From assembly GCA_022841625.1 (NCBI GenBank), contig JALHRD010000009.1:62001-126000 (forward strand): DNA of 64,000 nt. Direction: 5' to 3'. A program made the translations under genes and the position numbers. Source of the stretch: Xanthobacteraceae bacterium (lineage in GTDB: Bacteria; Pseudomonadota; Alphaproteobacteria; Rhizobiales; Xanthobacteraceae). The notes below the pieces were generated by a model. That model was not told the origin of the DNA, did not search any database, and worked only from the letters and a program-made list of their open reading frames with translations. Of this stretch, positions 26,937 through 38,219 are shown piece after piece; within the stretch, counting starts at the first letter, position 1; each line of letters starts with the position of its first letter.

Positions 26937-27347
26937 GTGGAAAGGTTGTTCGCCGCAGCGCTGGTGTCAATCCTGTTTGCGTCAACGGCTCTAGCGCAGG
27001 ACGGCTTTCGTTCGCCGACCGGCAACATCCACTGCCAGTTTTTTGCCATCGACGGCGACGCGATTATCCGCTGCGACCTGCGGCAGATATCGAACCGCTC
27101 TTTTCCGCGGCCGCGCAACTGCGATCTCGACTGGGGCCAGGCGTTCGAGATTTCCGGGCGCGCCACCCGCGGCGCGCCGCTCTGTCATGGCGACACGGTG
27201 CAGGACGATCGGTTGCCGGTGCTGCCTTACGGCCAGGCCTGGCAGAGCGCCGGCCTCACCTGCCTCTCCGAACAGAGCGGCGTGACCTGCCGCAATGCCA
27301 GGGGCCATGGCTTTACGGTCGCGCGCGCGGCGCAACGGGTGTTTTAG
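26937..27347 (+). CDS. Exported DUF6636-like protein
   Basis: A 136-aa product with a signal peptide (LFAAALVSILFASTALAQ). The mature start DGFRSPTGNIHCQFF is the hallmark of DUF6636-type proteins (F.SPSGNI.C), followed by cysteines in RCDLRQ, RNCDLDWG, PLCHGD, LTCLSE and VTCRNARGHGF, six in all, suggesting three disulfides. GTG at 26937 has AAGAGGAG upstream and starts right at the leader. The function of the family is unknown. Confidence 0.82.
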   Translation: MERLFAAALVSILFASTALAQDGFRSPTGNIHCQFFAIDGDAIIRCDLRQISNRSFPRPRNCDLDWGQAFEISGRATRGAPLCHGDTVQDDRLPVLPYGQAWQSAGLTCLSEQSGVTCRNARGHGFTVARAAQRVF

Positions 27348-28059
27348 GGCGTAGCCGGCAAGAGGGTCATGACACGGGTCAGATAGGCGCGGGCCGGTTC
27401 TGCGGCCGCGCGAGTCGGTTCGGGGTGGCGCTCCGGGGCGTCGCTAGGCCCATCCGGCTATTGGCTGAGACAGATCCGCGTGACGGGTTCCGTGTGGCAG
27501 TTTAGCCACAGGCGCGACTGCATGGCTGGGCAAGGAACGAAGCTCGCTCATGCATTCCGGGCGCGACGATCTCCAGCAATCAGCGCAGGATGAACGGCGT
27601 GATTACCGCAAGCAATGCGAGCGCCGAGAAACCGCACCAAATTGCAGCTTGAAATCCATCGCGCAGGCACATCGCTCAGCCCCTTTGTGTTGCGTTCATA
27701 TGGCCGCCGGTGGACGTGCAAATCAATCCGGAAATGAGTTTTCCCAATCGAAACTTCGCGGGAGTTGTAAAGATGGCACACCCGTCAAAGCACCATTCTG
27801 CGGGCAAAACGAAGCGTTGGTGGGCCGGGGAAATCCTTGGGGCGTCGTGCCCGGGAAGTGTTCGGTCGGTCGCTTGATGAGCGAGTCGCCAGCATGAACG
27901 AAACGACGTACGTCATTGCGAGCGACGTAGCGCGATCTACTTGCCCCCGTGCCGGCGTCCCTTCTACCATCCGACGACACGCATCGAGCGCTTCGATGCG
28001 TTCGCGCGCAAGCGCGCGCGCCGGCGCACGCTGCAATTCCGCGGGAGGCCTATCGGCTG
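27348..28059. other. Gene-poor stretch of about 710 bp
   Basis: No long gene is supported. Open frames on both strands (e.g. 27550-27897 plus, 27548-27781 minus) have no Shine-Dalgarno, no domain-like pattern and odd composition. One candidate small membrane peptide (27580-27672, minus) is listed separately. The segment near 27913 (gtcattgcgagcgacgtag) resembles degenerate intergenic repeats of this group. The stretch looks like decayed sequence. Confidence 0.55.
27580..27672 (-). CDS. Putative 30-aa single-span membrane peptide
   Basis: A short frame with AAAGGGG seven to eight bases before its ATG (27672). It encodes MCLRDG followed by a hydrophobic span (AAIWCGFSALALLAVITPFI) and ends LR. 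The span is long enough to cross the membrane. Could be a toxin-like or regulatory small protein, or chance; it is the only element with a good ribosome site in this gene-poor stretch. Confidence 0.35.
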   Translation of the reverse strand: MCLRDGFQAAIWCGFSALALLAVITPFILR

Positions 28060-28491
28060 ATGGACCAGACCACCGACACCAAGCCGTTCGATCCCAAAGC
28101 CGCCGGCTGGGAGCCCTATTGCGACGACGGTTTCATCGGCCTGATCGGCCCGCTCTGGCAGAGGCCCGTGGGCGACGGGTATCGCTATGCCTTTCTGGCG
28201 GAGCATAAGCATCACAACCGGCGTGGTGTGGTGCAGGGCGGCATGCTCATGACGTTCGCCGATCGCTCGATGGGAATGACCTGCTGGTACGCCAACGAGC
28301 GCCAGCCGCAGGCGACGGTGCAGCTCGACGTGTATTTCGTCGATGCGGTGAAGGTCGGCGAGTTTGTCGAGGCGAAGTGCCAGGTCGTGCGGCGCACGCG
28401 CTCGCTGGTGTTCATGAGCGGCGACCTCATGGTCGGCGATCGCGTCGTCGCCACCGCCAAGGGGGTGTGGAAGACGTTGGGGAAGAGGTGA
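28060..28491 (+). CDS. PaaI-type hotdog thioesterase
   Basis: A 143-aa hotdog-fold protein. The conserved helix RGVVQGGMLMTFADRSMG carries the typical HGG/QGG-like segment and the active-site Asp, followed by the strands ATVQLDVYFVDAV, EFVEAKCQVVRRTRSLVFM and GDRVVATAKGVWK. It likely hydrolyses acyl-CoA (phenylacetyl-CoA-like or other). ATG at 28060 starts the conserved region; the GGAGG upstream is somewhat far. The last 180 bases are duplicated at 29071-29250. Confidence 0.87.
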   Translation: MDQTTDTKPFDPKAAGWEPYCDDGFIGLIGPLWQRPVGDGYRYAFLAEHKHHNRRGVVQGGMLMTFADRSMGMTCWYANERQPQATVQLDVYFVDAVKVGEFVEAKCQVVRRTRSLVFMSGDLMVGDRVVATAKGVWKTLGKR

Positions 28492-28611
28492 CGCGACTGG
28501 CTGGCGGAGGTCCGCTTCCGGGATCAAAAAAGCCGCGAACGAGGGGCATAACTGAAACACATCCGCCGCCACAGCGTTGTCACCGCGGGTACAAACAAGG
28601 GAGACTTGTGC

Positions 28612-28980
28612 ATGGAGCGCCTGATCCGCGAGTTTGCTGAATGGCTTAAACAGGGATTTGGCTGGCTGATCGACGTGATTGTGTTCGGATGCCTCTGGGG
28701 CGTCGGCCAAATCTCGCGGCTTGTTGATACGCAGTGGGGCGGCGCTCCGATTCTGAAGATTATAGTGCTCCTTCTCGTGCTCCTGCTTATCCTGTCTGTG
28801 TTCTATTGGGTATTCCGCCGGTTTATCGGCGTGATCCGATGGGCGCTGAACAGAATTGCCTACGCGTTGGGAATGATTCTGTTCGGCGCAGCGGTCGTAT
28901 CGATCATGTTAGCCAGTGCGGGAGCGGCTGCGGCTGTGGCACTCTGGGTGATGCGCAACATCAACCTGGCCGCGCGGTGA
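28612..28980 (+). CDS. Small membrane protein, unrecognised
   Basis: A 122-aa protein with an amphipathic N-terminus (REFAEWLKQGFGWL) and three hydrophobic segments: around 20-35, IIVLLLVLLLILSVFYWVF, and GMILFGAAVVSIMLASAGAA. No known family recognised. ATG at 28612 with AGGGAG upstream. It lies between the intact thioesterase gene and the duplicated fragment of that gene. Confidence 0.65.
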   Translation: MERLIREFAEWLKQGFGWLIDVIVFGCLWGVGQISRLVDTQWGGAPILKIIVLLLVLLLILSVFYWVFRRFIGVIRWALNRIAYALGMILFGAAVVSIMLASAGAAAAVALWVMRNINLAAR

Positions 28981-29070
28981 GGCACCGCGGTGCACTTATG
29001 AGTACACGCCCAGATCCGCGTACAAGCTCTTGTATTCCTGCCAAGCCGTAAGCCCGCCGCCGGTCAACCA

Positions 29071-29250
29071 GCGACGGTGCAGCTCGACGTGCATTTCATC
29101 GACGCGGTGCAGGTCGGCGAGTTTGTCGAGGCCAAGTGCCAGGTCGTGCGGCGCACGCGCGCGCTGGTGTTCATGAGCGGCGACCTCATGGTCGGCGACC
29201 GAGTCGTCGCTACGGCCAAGGGGATGTGGAAGACGTTGGGGAAGAATTGA
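29071..29250 (+). pseudogene. Duplicated 3' fragment of the thioesterase gene
   Basis: The 180 bases match the last 180 bases of the thioesterase gene (28312-28491) without gaps; I count about 13 differences by eye. The fragment keeps the frame and the stop (ATVQLDVHFIDAVQ...WKTLGKN) but lacks the first 60% of the gene, including the active-site helix, and has no start. It lies just before the low-GC TIR-like gene. Confidence 0.9.
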
Positions 29251-29429
29251 TGCAGCCGGCTGGCCAATCGATGAAATCGTGCAAGCTAGCGTTGGACATA
29301 GGTGGACGACGCTTCGCGCGATTGGCAACTCGACATCTGTCAAGATGACCATCTTGGTGCCGCTCATCGGATATCTGGTCACTATAATAATGAGGGGCTG
29401 GTCGACGCCCTTGCGATCCACCCTACGGG

Positions 29430-30224
29430 CTAAACCGGCCCAAATTCTCGTCTTACTGTTGCAAGGACGTCGCCGAACACCTCGGAGATGCGCCCTTTTT
29501 TGAATCTAAGTTGCTGTATGCCGTCGAAATTGGAGCCTAGCTCGACTCCTTGTTCGACCAACATTACGGCGCGATCAAAGCCCAACTTCCCCTGAAACAG
29601 GCCGCACTCGTGGATCACATTTTGACGGGCTCGCATTTTTCCGTTCGCGGTCTTGTCTTCGGCTGTTAAGACCAGCAAGGCGAAAGACGTGTTTGCTGCC
29701 ATGGTATCCAAAATATCGCGTATGGTATGTCCGGCACGTGCGCCGGTCTCGTAGGCGATGATCTCGAGTTCGTGCTTGTCTTGCAAATGAGCCTTCAGCT
29801 TCTCCCATTGCTTGCTTCGTCCGTGCCCAATGAACACGACGACGTTCGTTTTTTCCTTTGGTTTCTCAAGTGCGCCCTTGTCTTCTGAGGGGGCTTCATC
29901 GAAGACCGAGAGCACGGATTCGACTGAGGGGCGCGAGTCATGCCTTACCGTGACGGTTGTGTGCCCAGCCACAACCATTACGTGTAGAGCAACCTTATGT
30001 TGATCCCATGTTACTCTTAAATCGGCGTGCCAGACATTATCATTGGAATACAACGGAAAGAATTCGTCCAAGGTTTCAAACGTCCACTCGTCGTTTTCTA
30101 GCGATACGGTAGCCGTCCGAATCTCGTCCTTCTTAGAAACTGAAACCGCTCGACACGCATCTATTGCTCTCCTGATAGTTCGAGCGTTGAACTTAATGTT
30201 CTTGTAGTAGCTCTTTTTTTCCAT
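29430..30224 (-). CDS. TIR-like nucleotide-binding effector (Cap12/Pycsar-TIR family)
   Basis: A 264-aa protein. Residues 127-264 match the predicted nucleotide-binding TIR-like family used as NADase effectors in CBASS and Pycsar: VVVFIGHGRSKQWEKLKAHL, AGHTIRDILDTMAANTSFAL, LVLTAEDKTANGKMRARQNV, IHECGLFQGKLGFDRAVMLV (Glu206 is the likely catalytic acid) and SNFDGIQQLRF. Residues 1-115 form an unrecognised, probably beta-rich domain (WTFETLDEFFPLY, VTVRHDSRPSVESVLSVFDE). ATG at 30224 is 47 bp after uvrA; the Shine-Dalgarno is weak. GC is clearly lower than in the neighbours (two sample lines of 60 bases give 23 and 27 G+C), a sign of transfer. No cyclase is nearby. Confidence 0.88.
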   Translation of the reverse strand: MEKKSYYKNIKFNARTIRRAIDACRAVSVSKKDEIRTATVSLENDEWTFETLDEFFPLYSNDNVWHADLRVTWDQHKVALHVMVVAGHTTVTVRHDSRPSVESVLSVFDEAPSEDKGALEKPKEKTNVVVFIGHGRSKQWEKLKAHLQDKHELEIIAYETGARAGHTIRDILDTMAANTSFALLVLTAEDKTANGKMRARQNVIHECGLFQGKLGFDRAVMLVEQGVELGSNFDGIQQLRFKKGRISEVFGDVLATVRREFGPV

Positions 30225-30271
30225 ATGAATATGCCGCCAAAACAGCGCGGGCGTAACCTTCGCCTTGTCAA

Positions 30272-33331
<3,060 letters not shown>

Positions 33332-33372
33332 CGCACCAAAACACTCAATGGTCGGGCAGGGGGACGCGGTCG

Positions 33373-33387
33373 GAACATAGGAAGAAC
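33373..33387 (-). promoter_or_regulatory. LexA operator upstream of uvrA
   Basis: GAAC-N7-GAAC on the plus strand, i.e. GTTCTTCCTATGTTC in the direction of uvrA, the perfect alphaproteobacterial SOS box GTTC-N7-GTTC, 42 bp before the uvrA ATG. Confidence 0.9.
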
Positions 33388-33530
33388 GGGAGCCAAACGC
33401 CAGTGCAAAGCGGCACGTCGGCCGGGTTGCCCACACACCGCTTCACCTAACATCGCTCCATATCGTCGCTTCACATAATGCCGAGGGACGCTACCATGCC
33501 TGCAAAATCGTCAGAGCAGGGAGATTTGCC

Positions 33531-34421
33531 ATGCGAATAACCTTTGCGCTTGCCATTGTTGCGGGCTTGTTTGCCGGTCCGGCATTCGCGCAGCACGATG
33601 TCGTCACCCGTAACAAGCTCGAATATGTCGAGCACGACGGCGTGAAGCTCACCGGCGAGCTTTACATGCCCAAAGGCGTCGCCAAGGCGCCTATTGTCAT
33701 CGGGATTCACGGCGGCGGTTGGCAGGGCGGCAGTCCGGCGGCCTACCAGCATTGGGGGCCGTATTTCGCCAAAAACGGCATTGGGATGTTTGCGATCCGC
33801 TATCGCTTGGCCAAGGCCGGCACTTATCCGAAAGCGGTCTATGACGTGAAGGCCGCCGTTCAATTTGCGCGCGCCAATGCCGCCGATCTCGGTATCGACC
33901 CAGAGCGCATCGGCGTGCAAGGCGATTCCGCCGGCGGCCATCTTGCGGCGCTGGTCGCGCTCGCAGGTGACGAGTTCAAGACCGATTATCGCAACGCCCC
34001 GCATGCGGCGGTGTCAGCGCGGGTCAAAACCGTGGTCAGCTTTTATGGCGTGTACGACCTGTTGGCGCAGTGGCAGCACGACCAGATCGCGCGTCCGCGC
34101 GATCAGATCAGCGAGAAGTTCCTGGGCGTTACGCCGATGCAGAACCGCCGGCTGTATTTTGAATCGTCGCCGGTGAACTATGCCACCGTCGATCGCAACC
34201 AGGTTCGTTTTCTCCTGATCCACGGTACCGACGACGACATTGTCGACAAGACCCAGGCGGATCAGTTCTGGACCGCGCTCAATCAGGCAAATTTTTACTC
34301 GCGGCGGGTCATCCTGCCCGGCGCTGGGCACTTCTTTGCGTCCGATCCGCACAACGAGCCTGGCAGTTTCAGCGGGATCGCCGCGCCGCGCGTGCTACGG
34401 TTCCTGCAAGGCCAGCTATAA
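33531..34421 (+). CDS. Exported alpha/beta hydrolase (BD-FAE / esterase-like)
   Basis: A 296-aa hydrolase with a signal peptide (ALAIVAGLFAGPAFA-QHD). Catalytic elements: IGIHGGGWQGGSPAAYQ (oxyanion), GVQGDSAGGHLAAL (nucleophile serine), LIHGTDDDIVD (acid) and LPGAGHFFAS (histidine). This arrangement is typical of secreted carboxylesterases and feruloyl-esterase-like enzymes; the substrate is unknown. It lies divergent from uvrA and 80 bp upstream of the DLH-like gene at 34502. GGGAG precedes the ATG at 33531. Confidence 0.88.
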   Translation: MRITFALAIVAGLFAGPAFAQHDVVTRNKLEYVEHDGVKLTGELYMPKGVAKAPIVIGIHGGGWQGGSPAAYQHWGPYFAKNGIGMFAIRYRLAKAGTYPKAVYDVKAAVQFARANAADLGIDPERIGVQGDSAGGHLAALVALAGDEFKTDYRNAPHAAVSARVKTVVSFYGVYDLLAQWQHDQIARPRDQISEKFLGVTPMQNRRLYFESSPVNYATVDRNQVRFLLIHGTDDDIVDKTQADQFWTALNQANFYSRRVILPGAGHFFASDPHNEPGSFSGIAAPRVLRFLQGQL

Positions 34422-34501
34422 TCGAACGCCACAATATAGGTGGCGCAACATCAATGATGCGCGTCACCGGGTTTCGGCCATCATGGAATCCGGGAGACGT
34501 T

Positions 34502-35170
34502 ATGCCTGCGACCGTGACCCTGACCGCTTCGGACGGCCACCGGCTGCCAGCTTACCGCAGCACGCCTGACAGACGTTGCCGCGGCCAGCTGGTCGTATTG
34601 CCGGAGTTCTTTGGGTTGAATGACCATATCCGCAGCGTCGCGGACCGTTTCGCTGCGCTTGGTTTCGGCACGATTGTGCCGGGCCTGTCCGATCGGGCGG
34701 AGCCGGGCGCCGAATTTGGCTATGATCCGGCCGGCATCGCGGCCGGGCACGCGCTGCGGGCGAAAATTCCGATTGAGAAGAGCCTGCTAGATGTCCAGGC
34801 CGCCATTGATTTGGTCAAGAGCGTGGGCAAGGTCGGCATTGTTGGCTATTGCTGGGGCGGATCTCTGGCATTTTTCGCGGCAACCCGGCTTGCGGATATT
34901 GTCTGCGCGGTCGGCTATTATGGCAGCCAGATCGTTCCGGGCGTGAACGAGGTGCCGAAGGTTCCCGTGATGCTGCATTTTGGCGATGCCGATGCCAGCA
35001 TTCCGCTGAGCGATGTCGAAACCATCCGGCATGCGCGACCGGAAGTTGCGATTTATGTCTATCCTGGCAAGCACGGCTTCAATTGCGACGCGCGCTCCAA
35101 TTATGCGCCGGGCTCCGCACAGCTTGCGTTCGGGCGCACGTTGGAGTTTTTGTGGAAGCACATAGGATAG
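34502..35170 (+). CDS. Dienelactone hydrolase family protein
   Basis: A 222-aa cytoplasmic protein with the canonical DLH elements: VVLPEFFGLNDHIRSVADRF, the nucleophile cysteine in GIVGYCWGGSLAFF, LHFGDADASIPL (acid) and YPGKHGFNCD (histidine). Acts on dienelactones or similar cyclic esters in the family. ATG at 34502 follows CCGGGAGACGTT; an upstream in-frame start at 34454 has no support. It is followed 24 bp later by a Bug receptor gene, suggesting a transcription unit for organic-acid use. Confidence 0.92.
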   Translation: MPATVTLTASDGHRLPAYRSTPDRRCRGQLVVLPEFFGLNDHIRSVADRFAALGFGTIVPGLSDRAEPGAEFGYDPAGIAAGHALRAKIPIEKSLLDVQAAIDLVKSVGKVGIVGYCWGGSLAFFAATRLADIVCAVGYYGSQIVPGVNEVPKVPVMLHFGDADASIPLSDVETIRHARPEVAIYVYPGKHGFNCDARSNYAPGSAQLAFGRTLEFLWKHIG

Positions 35171-35194
35171 ACACCGGCAGAGTAGGTGAACCGC

Positions 35195-36172
35195 ATGCAT
35201 GTGCCACGTCGACGATTTCTGCATTTGGCCGCGGGTGCGGCCGTGCTGCCGTTCATGTCCCGTGTCGTCCGCGCGCAAACCTACCCGTCGCGGCCGGTGC
35301 GGTTGATTGTCGGATTTCCGGCCGGCGGTGTCGGCGATGTGCTCGCGCGGCTGATCGGCCAATCATTGTCGGAGCGGCTCGGCCAACCGTTTGTGATCGA
35401 AAATCGCGCTGGGGCGGCCACCAATCTTGCAACAGAGGCAGTGGTGCGGTCGGCGCCCGATGGCCACACCCTGTTGTGGGTGACGGCGGCCAACGCAATC
35501 AACGCGTCGCTCTATGACAAGCTCAGCTTCAATTTCATCCGCGACATCGTGCCGGTGGCGAGCATCGTGCGCGGGCCCGGCGTGATGGAGGTCAATCCGG
35601 CGGTTCCCGCCAAGTCCATTCCGGAATTCATCGCCTATGCCAAAGCCAATCCGGGCAAGATCAACCTGGCTTCGAGTGGGATAGGCACCGTGAGCCACGT
35701 CGCCGGCGAGCTATTCAAGATCATGGCCGGTATCGACATGGTGCATGTGCCATATCGCGGCGCGGCCCCGGCCCTCACTGATCTGATCAGCGGTCAAGTG
35801 CAGGCGATGATTCTGCCGATCATCTCGTCGATCGAGCATATCAAGGCGGGGCGGCTGCGCGCGCTCGGCGTCACCACAACGACACGCCTTGATGTGATGC
35901 CGGATATTCCGACGGTGAGCGAGTTCCTGCCGGGTTACGACGTGAGCGACTGGACCGGGCTTGGCGTGCCGCGCAATACGCCGGCCGAAATTGTTGACCG
36001 CCTGGCGGCTGAAACCAGTGCCGTGCTCAATGATCCCAGAGTCAAGGCGCGTCTTGCGGAACTCGGCAGTCTTCTGATGCCGATGTCGCGCTCCGACTTT
36101 GGCAAATTGATCGCCGAGGAAACCGATAAATGGGCTAAGGTGGTGAAGACCGCGGGAATAAAGCCGGAATAG
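35195..36172 (+). CDS. Bug-family (TctC) solute receptor with a Tat-like signal
   Basis: A 325-aa Bug receptor. The leader PRRRFLHLAAGAAVLPF resembles a Tat or twin-arginine-like signal rather than a plain Sec signal. The mature part starts TYPSRPVRLIVGFPAGGVGD, followed by LGQPFVIENRAGAATNLA, MVHVPYRGAAPALTDL and C-terminal AEETDKWAKVVKTAGIKP. ATG at 35195 with AGGTGA six bases upstream; GTG at 35186 is an alternative. It is followed by another Bug gene 33 bp later. Ligand unknown. Confidence 0.92.
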   Translation: MHVPRRRFLHLAAGAAVLPFMSRVVRAQTYPSRPVRLIVGFPAGGVGDVLARLIGQSLSERLGQPFVIENRAGAATNLATEAVVRSAPDGHTLLWVTAANAINASLYDKLSFNFIRDIVPVASIVRGPGVMEVNPAVPAKSIPEFIAYAKANPGKINLASSGIGTVSHVAGELFKIMAGIDMVHVPYRGAAPALTDLISGQVQAMILPIISSIEHIKAGRLRALGVTTTTRLDVMPDIPTVSEFLPGYDVSDWTGLGVPRNTPAEIVDRLAAETSAVLNDPRVKARLAELGSLLMPMSRSDFGKLIAEETDKWAKVVKTAGIKPE

Positions 36173-36205
36173 CGTCCTGAGAGCACCGACGACGGAGAGT
36201 GGGCC

Positions 36206-37186
36206 ATGTTCGATCTGATACGTGCTGCGCTTTATGCATTCCTTGGCCTTGCCGCGGTTGGCAGTGCTTTGGCGCAGACTTGGCCGACGCGGCCGGTGAC
36301 GGTGGTGGTGCCGTTTGCCGCCGGCAGTTCAACCGACACGGCGGCGCGGATTCTCTCGGTCGGACTGTCGGAAGCGCTCGGGCAACAGGTGGTGGTTGAA
36401 AACATCGGCGGCGCCGCCGGACTGACCGGCACCACGCGCGTCGCGCGCGCCGCGCCCGATGGCTACCAGGTGGTGTTCGCGACCGTCGACACCATGGCGA
36501 TTGTTCCGGCGATGCGGAAAAATCCGCCCTATGACAGCATTGCCGATTTTGTTCCCGCCGGATTGGTGGTCGAGCAGCCAATCGTGCTGATTGCGCGCAA
36601 GGACCTGCCGGCCAATACGCTTGCGGAATTTGTCGCCTATGCCAAGGCCAATCACAAAAAGATGCAATTCGGTTCGGCCGGCGTCGGGTCGGGATCGCAT
36701 TTCTCCTGTGCCAAGCTCAACGCGGCGCTCGGGATCGATCCGATCCATGTGCCGTATCGCAGTTCCGGATTGGCCGCGCAGGACCTGATGGGCGGCCGGC
36801 TCGATTATCTCTGTGCGCTCGGCGGCACGGCGATGGGACCGGTCGAGAGCGGCCAAGCCAAAGCGCTCGGCCTGTTGACGGCGGAGCGCTCGGAATTGTT
36901 TCCAAAACTACTGACGTCCAAGGAACAGGGCATTGTTGGTGTCGACTCGTATTTCTGGACTGCGTTCTTTTTCCCCAAAGGCACGCCCGACGCCATTGCT
37001 CAGAGGCTCAATGACGCAACCGAACGGACGCTGCGTTCGCCAATCACCGTCGATCGCTTGCGCAAGACCGGCATCGATCCGATTGCGCCGGCCCGACGGA
37101 CGCCCGCCTATCTTCAGGGCTTTATGCAGGCGGAGATGAAAAACTGGGCGGAAATGGTCAAAGCCAGCGGAATACCTTTGGAATAA
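36206..37186 (+). CDS. Bug-family (TctC) solute receptor
   Basis: A 326-aa exported receptor with a Sec signal (LYAFLGLAAVGSALAQ). Hallmarks: TWPTRPVTVVVPFAAGSSTD, LGQQVVVENIGGAAGLTG, AAPDGYQVV, IHVPYRSSGLAAQDLM and C-terminal MKNWAEMVKASGIPLE. ATG at 36206 preceded by GGAGAG. It is the second of two tandem Bug genes with DLH upstream. The sequences of the two tandem receptors differ a lot, so they are not a recent duplicate and may bind different ligands. Confidence 0.92.
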   Translation: MFDLIRAALYAFLGLAAVGSALAQTWPTRPVTVVVPFAAGSSTDTAARILSVGLSEALGQQVVVENIGGAAGLTGTTRVARAAPDGYQVVFATVDTMAIVPAMRKNPPYDSIADFVPAGLVVEQPIVLIARKDLPANTLAEFVAYAKANHKKMQFGSAGVGSGSHFSCAKLNAALGIDPIHVPYRSSGLAAQDLMGGRLDYLCALGGTAMGPVESGQAKALGLLTAERSELFPKLLTSKEQGIVGVDSYFWTAFFFPKGTPDAIAQRLNDATERTLRSPITVDRLRKTGIDPIAPARRTPAYLQGFMQAEMKNWAEMVKASGIPLE

Positions 37187-37223
37187 GCCTTGTTTGGCTT
37201 GAAATGTTGCGCCCGACCGGCTA

Positions 37224-37238
37224 GAACAAAAAAAGAAC
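37224..37238 (+). promoter_or_regulatory. LexA operator upstream of ssb
   Basis: GAAC, seven A, GAAC: the perfect alphaproteobacterial SOS box (GTTC-N7-GTTC on the other strand), about 90 bp before the ssb ATG. Together with the uvrA box it shows both genes belong to the SOS regulon. Confidence 0.88.
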
Positions 37239-37328
37239 ATTAGGTTAATATGTCGTGGACAAACGGGCTCCGACCGCCCATGGCGGTGGTGGGCAGGCTA
37301 GGGTGATTCACTGGAGTGGAGGTGCGAC

Positions 37329-37820
37329 ATGGCAGGTTCGGTCAATAAAGTAATTCTGGTGGGCAATCTTGGGCGCGATCCCGAGATTCGGCGCACCCAG
37401 GATGGGCGTCCGATCGCCAATCTCAATGTTGCGACCTCGGAGAGTTGGCGCGACAAGGCAACCGGCGAGCGCCGCGAAAAGACCGAATGGCATCGGGTGG
37501 TGATCTTCAACGAAGGCCTGTGCAAAATCGCCGAGCAATATTTGAAGAAGGGCGCCAAAGTCTATCTCGAAGGCCAGTTGCAGACCCGCAAATACACGGA
37601 CAAAGACGGTCACGAGAAATATTCGACCGAGGTCGTGCTACAGGGCTTCAATTCGCAGCTCACCATGCTTGATCGTGCCGGCAGCGGCGGTAGCGAGGAG
37701 CTCGGCGCGGAGAGCGGCGGTTCGGACTTCGGATCGTCCAGCCCGGCGCCGCGGGCGCGCCAACCGGCGACCGCCGGCGCCGGCGGTAAGCGCGATATGA
37801 ACGACGACATCCCGTTCTAG
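37329..37820 (+). CDS. ssb: Single-stranded DNA-binding protein
   Basis: A 163-aa SSB. The OB fold covers residues 1-113 ([73 protein letters not shown]), then a Gly/Ser/Pro-rich linker and the acidic tip MNDDIPF that binds partner proteins. ATG at 37329 with GGAGG upstream. In many relatives ssb and uvrA are direct divergent neighbours; here about 4 kb of hydrolase and Bug genes separate them, which suggests later insertion. Confidence 0.97.
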   Translation: MAGSVNKVILVGNLGRDPEIRRTQDGRPIANLNVATSESWRDKATGERREKTEWHRVVIFNEGLCKIAEQYLKKGAKVYLEGQLQTRKYTDKDGHEKYSTEVVLQGFNSQLTMLDRAGSGGSEELGAESGGSDFGSSSPAPRARQPATAGAGGKRDMNDDIPF

Positions 37821-37871
37821 GGAGCGTTGCGCCAGTTACGACACGTCAGCGTTTTGCGGAGACGACGTGGC

Positions 37872-38207
37872 ATGCAGAGATTGACCAAAATTTCGCGATT
37901 GGCCATCGGCGGCGTTGCGCTATTTGCGGCGTTGCTGACGTCGTTTGCGGGCGCGGCCGAGCCAAGGCGGGCAGCACGTGTCACGGTTACGGCTTGCCCC
38001 TATCCCGGCGTAACCGCGAGCTGCCTGATGATCAAGGCGGCGGACAGCACCGTCTACAATATCAGCGCGGTCTCACCGCGCCCGCGCGAAACTGGCCGCA
38101 TGATCCGCCTTCGCGGCACGGTCACCGATAAATTGAGCGCCTGCGGCCAGGGCATTGTGCTGGATCGCATTCGCTGGACTCGCACCCGGCAGCGCTGTCC
38201 AAACTAA
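37872..38207 (+). CDS. Small exported protein, unrecognised
   Basis: A 111-aa product with a signal peptide (IGGVALFAALLTSFAGAAEP). The mature part has four cysteines (ACPYPG, SCLMIK, SACGQG, RCPN), giving two probable disulfides, and beta-strand-like segments (VYNISAVSPRPRETGRMIRL). No family recognised. ATG at 37872 with GGAG ten bases upstream. It lies between ssb and the DUF2306 gene; 12 bp separate it from the latter. Confidence 0.7.
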   Translation: MQRLTKISRLAIGGVALFAALLTSFAGAAEPRRAARVTVTACPYPGVTASCLMIKAADSTVYNISAVSPRPRETGRMIRLRGTVTDKLSACGQGIVLDRIRWTRTRQRCPN

Positions 38208-38219
38208 AAAGAGCGAACC

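Noticed and set aside
27550-27897. 115-codon plus-strand frame and opposing frame at 27548-27781
   Set aside because: No ribosome site, no hydrophobic or domain pattern, overlapping opposite frames in a decayed-looking stretch.
29430-30224. Full CBASS or Pycsar operon around the TIR-like gene
   Set aside because: No nucleotide cyclase or Cap2/Cap3-like gene lies beside it; only the effector-like gene is present.
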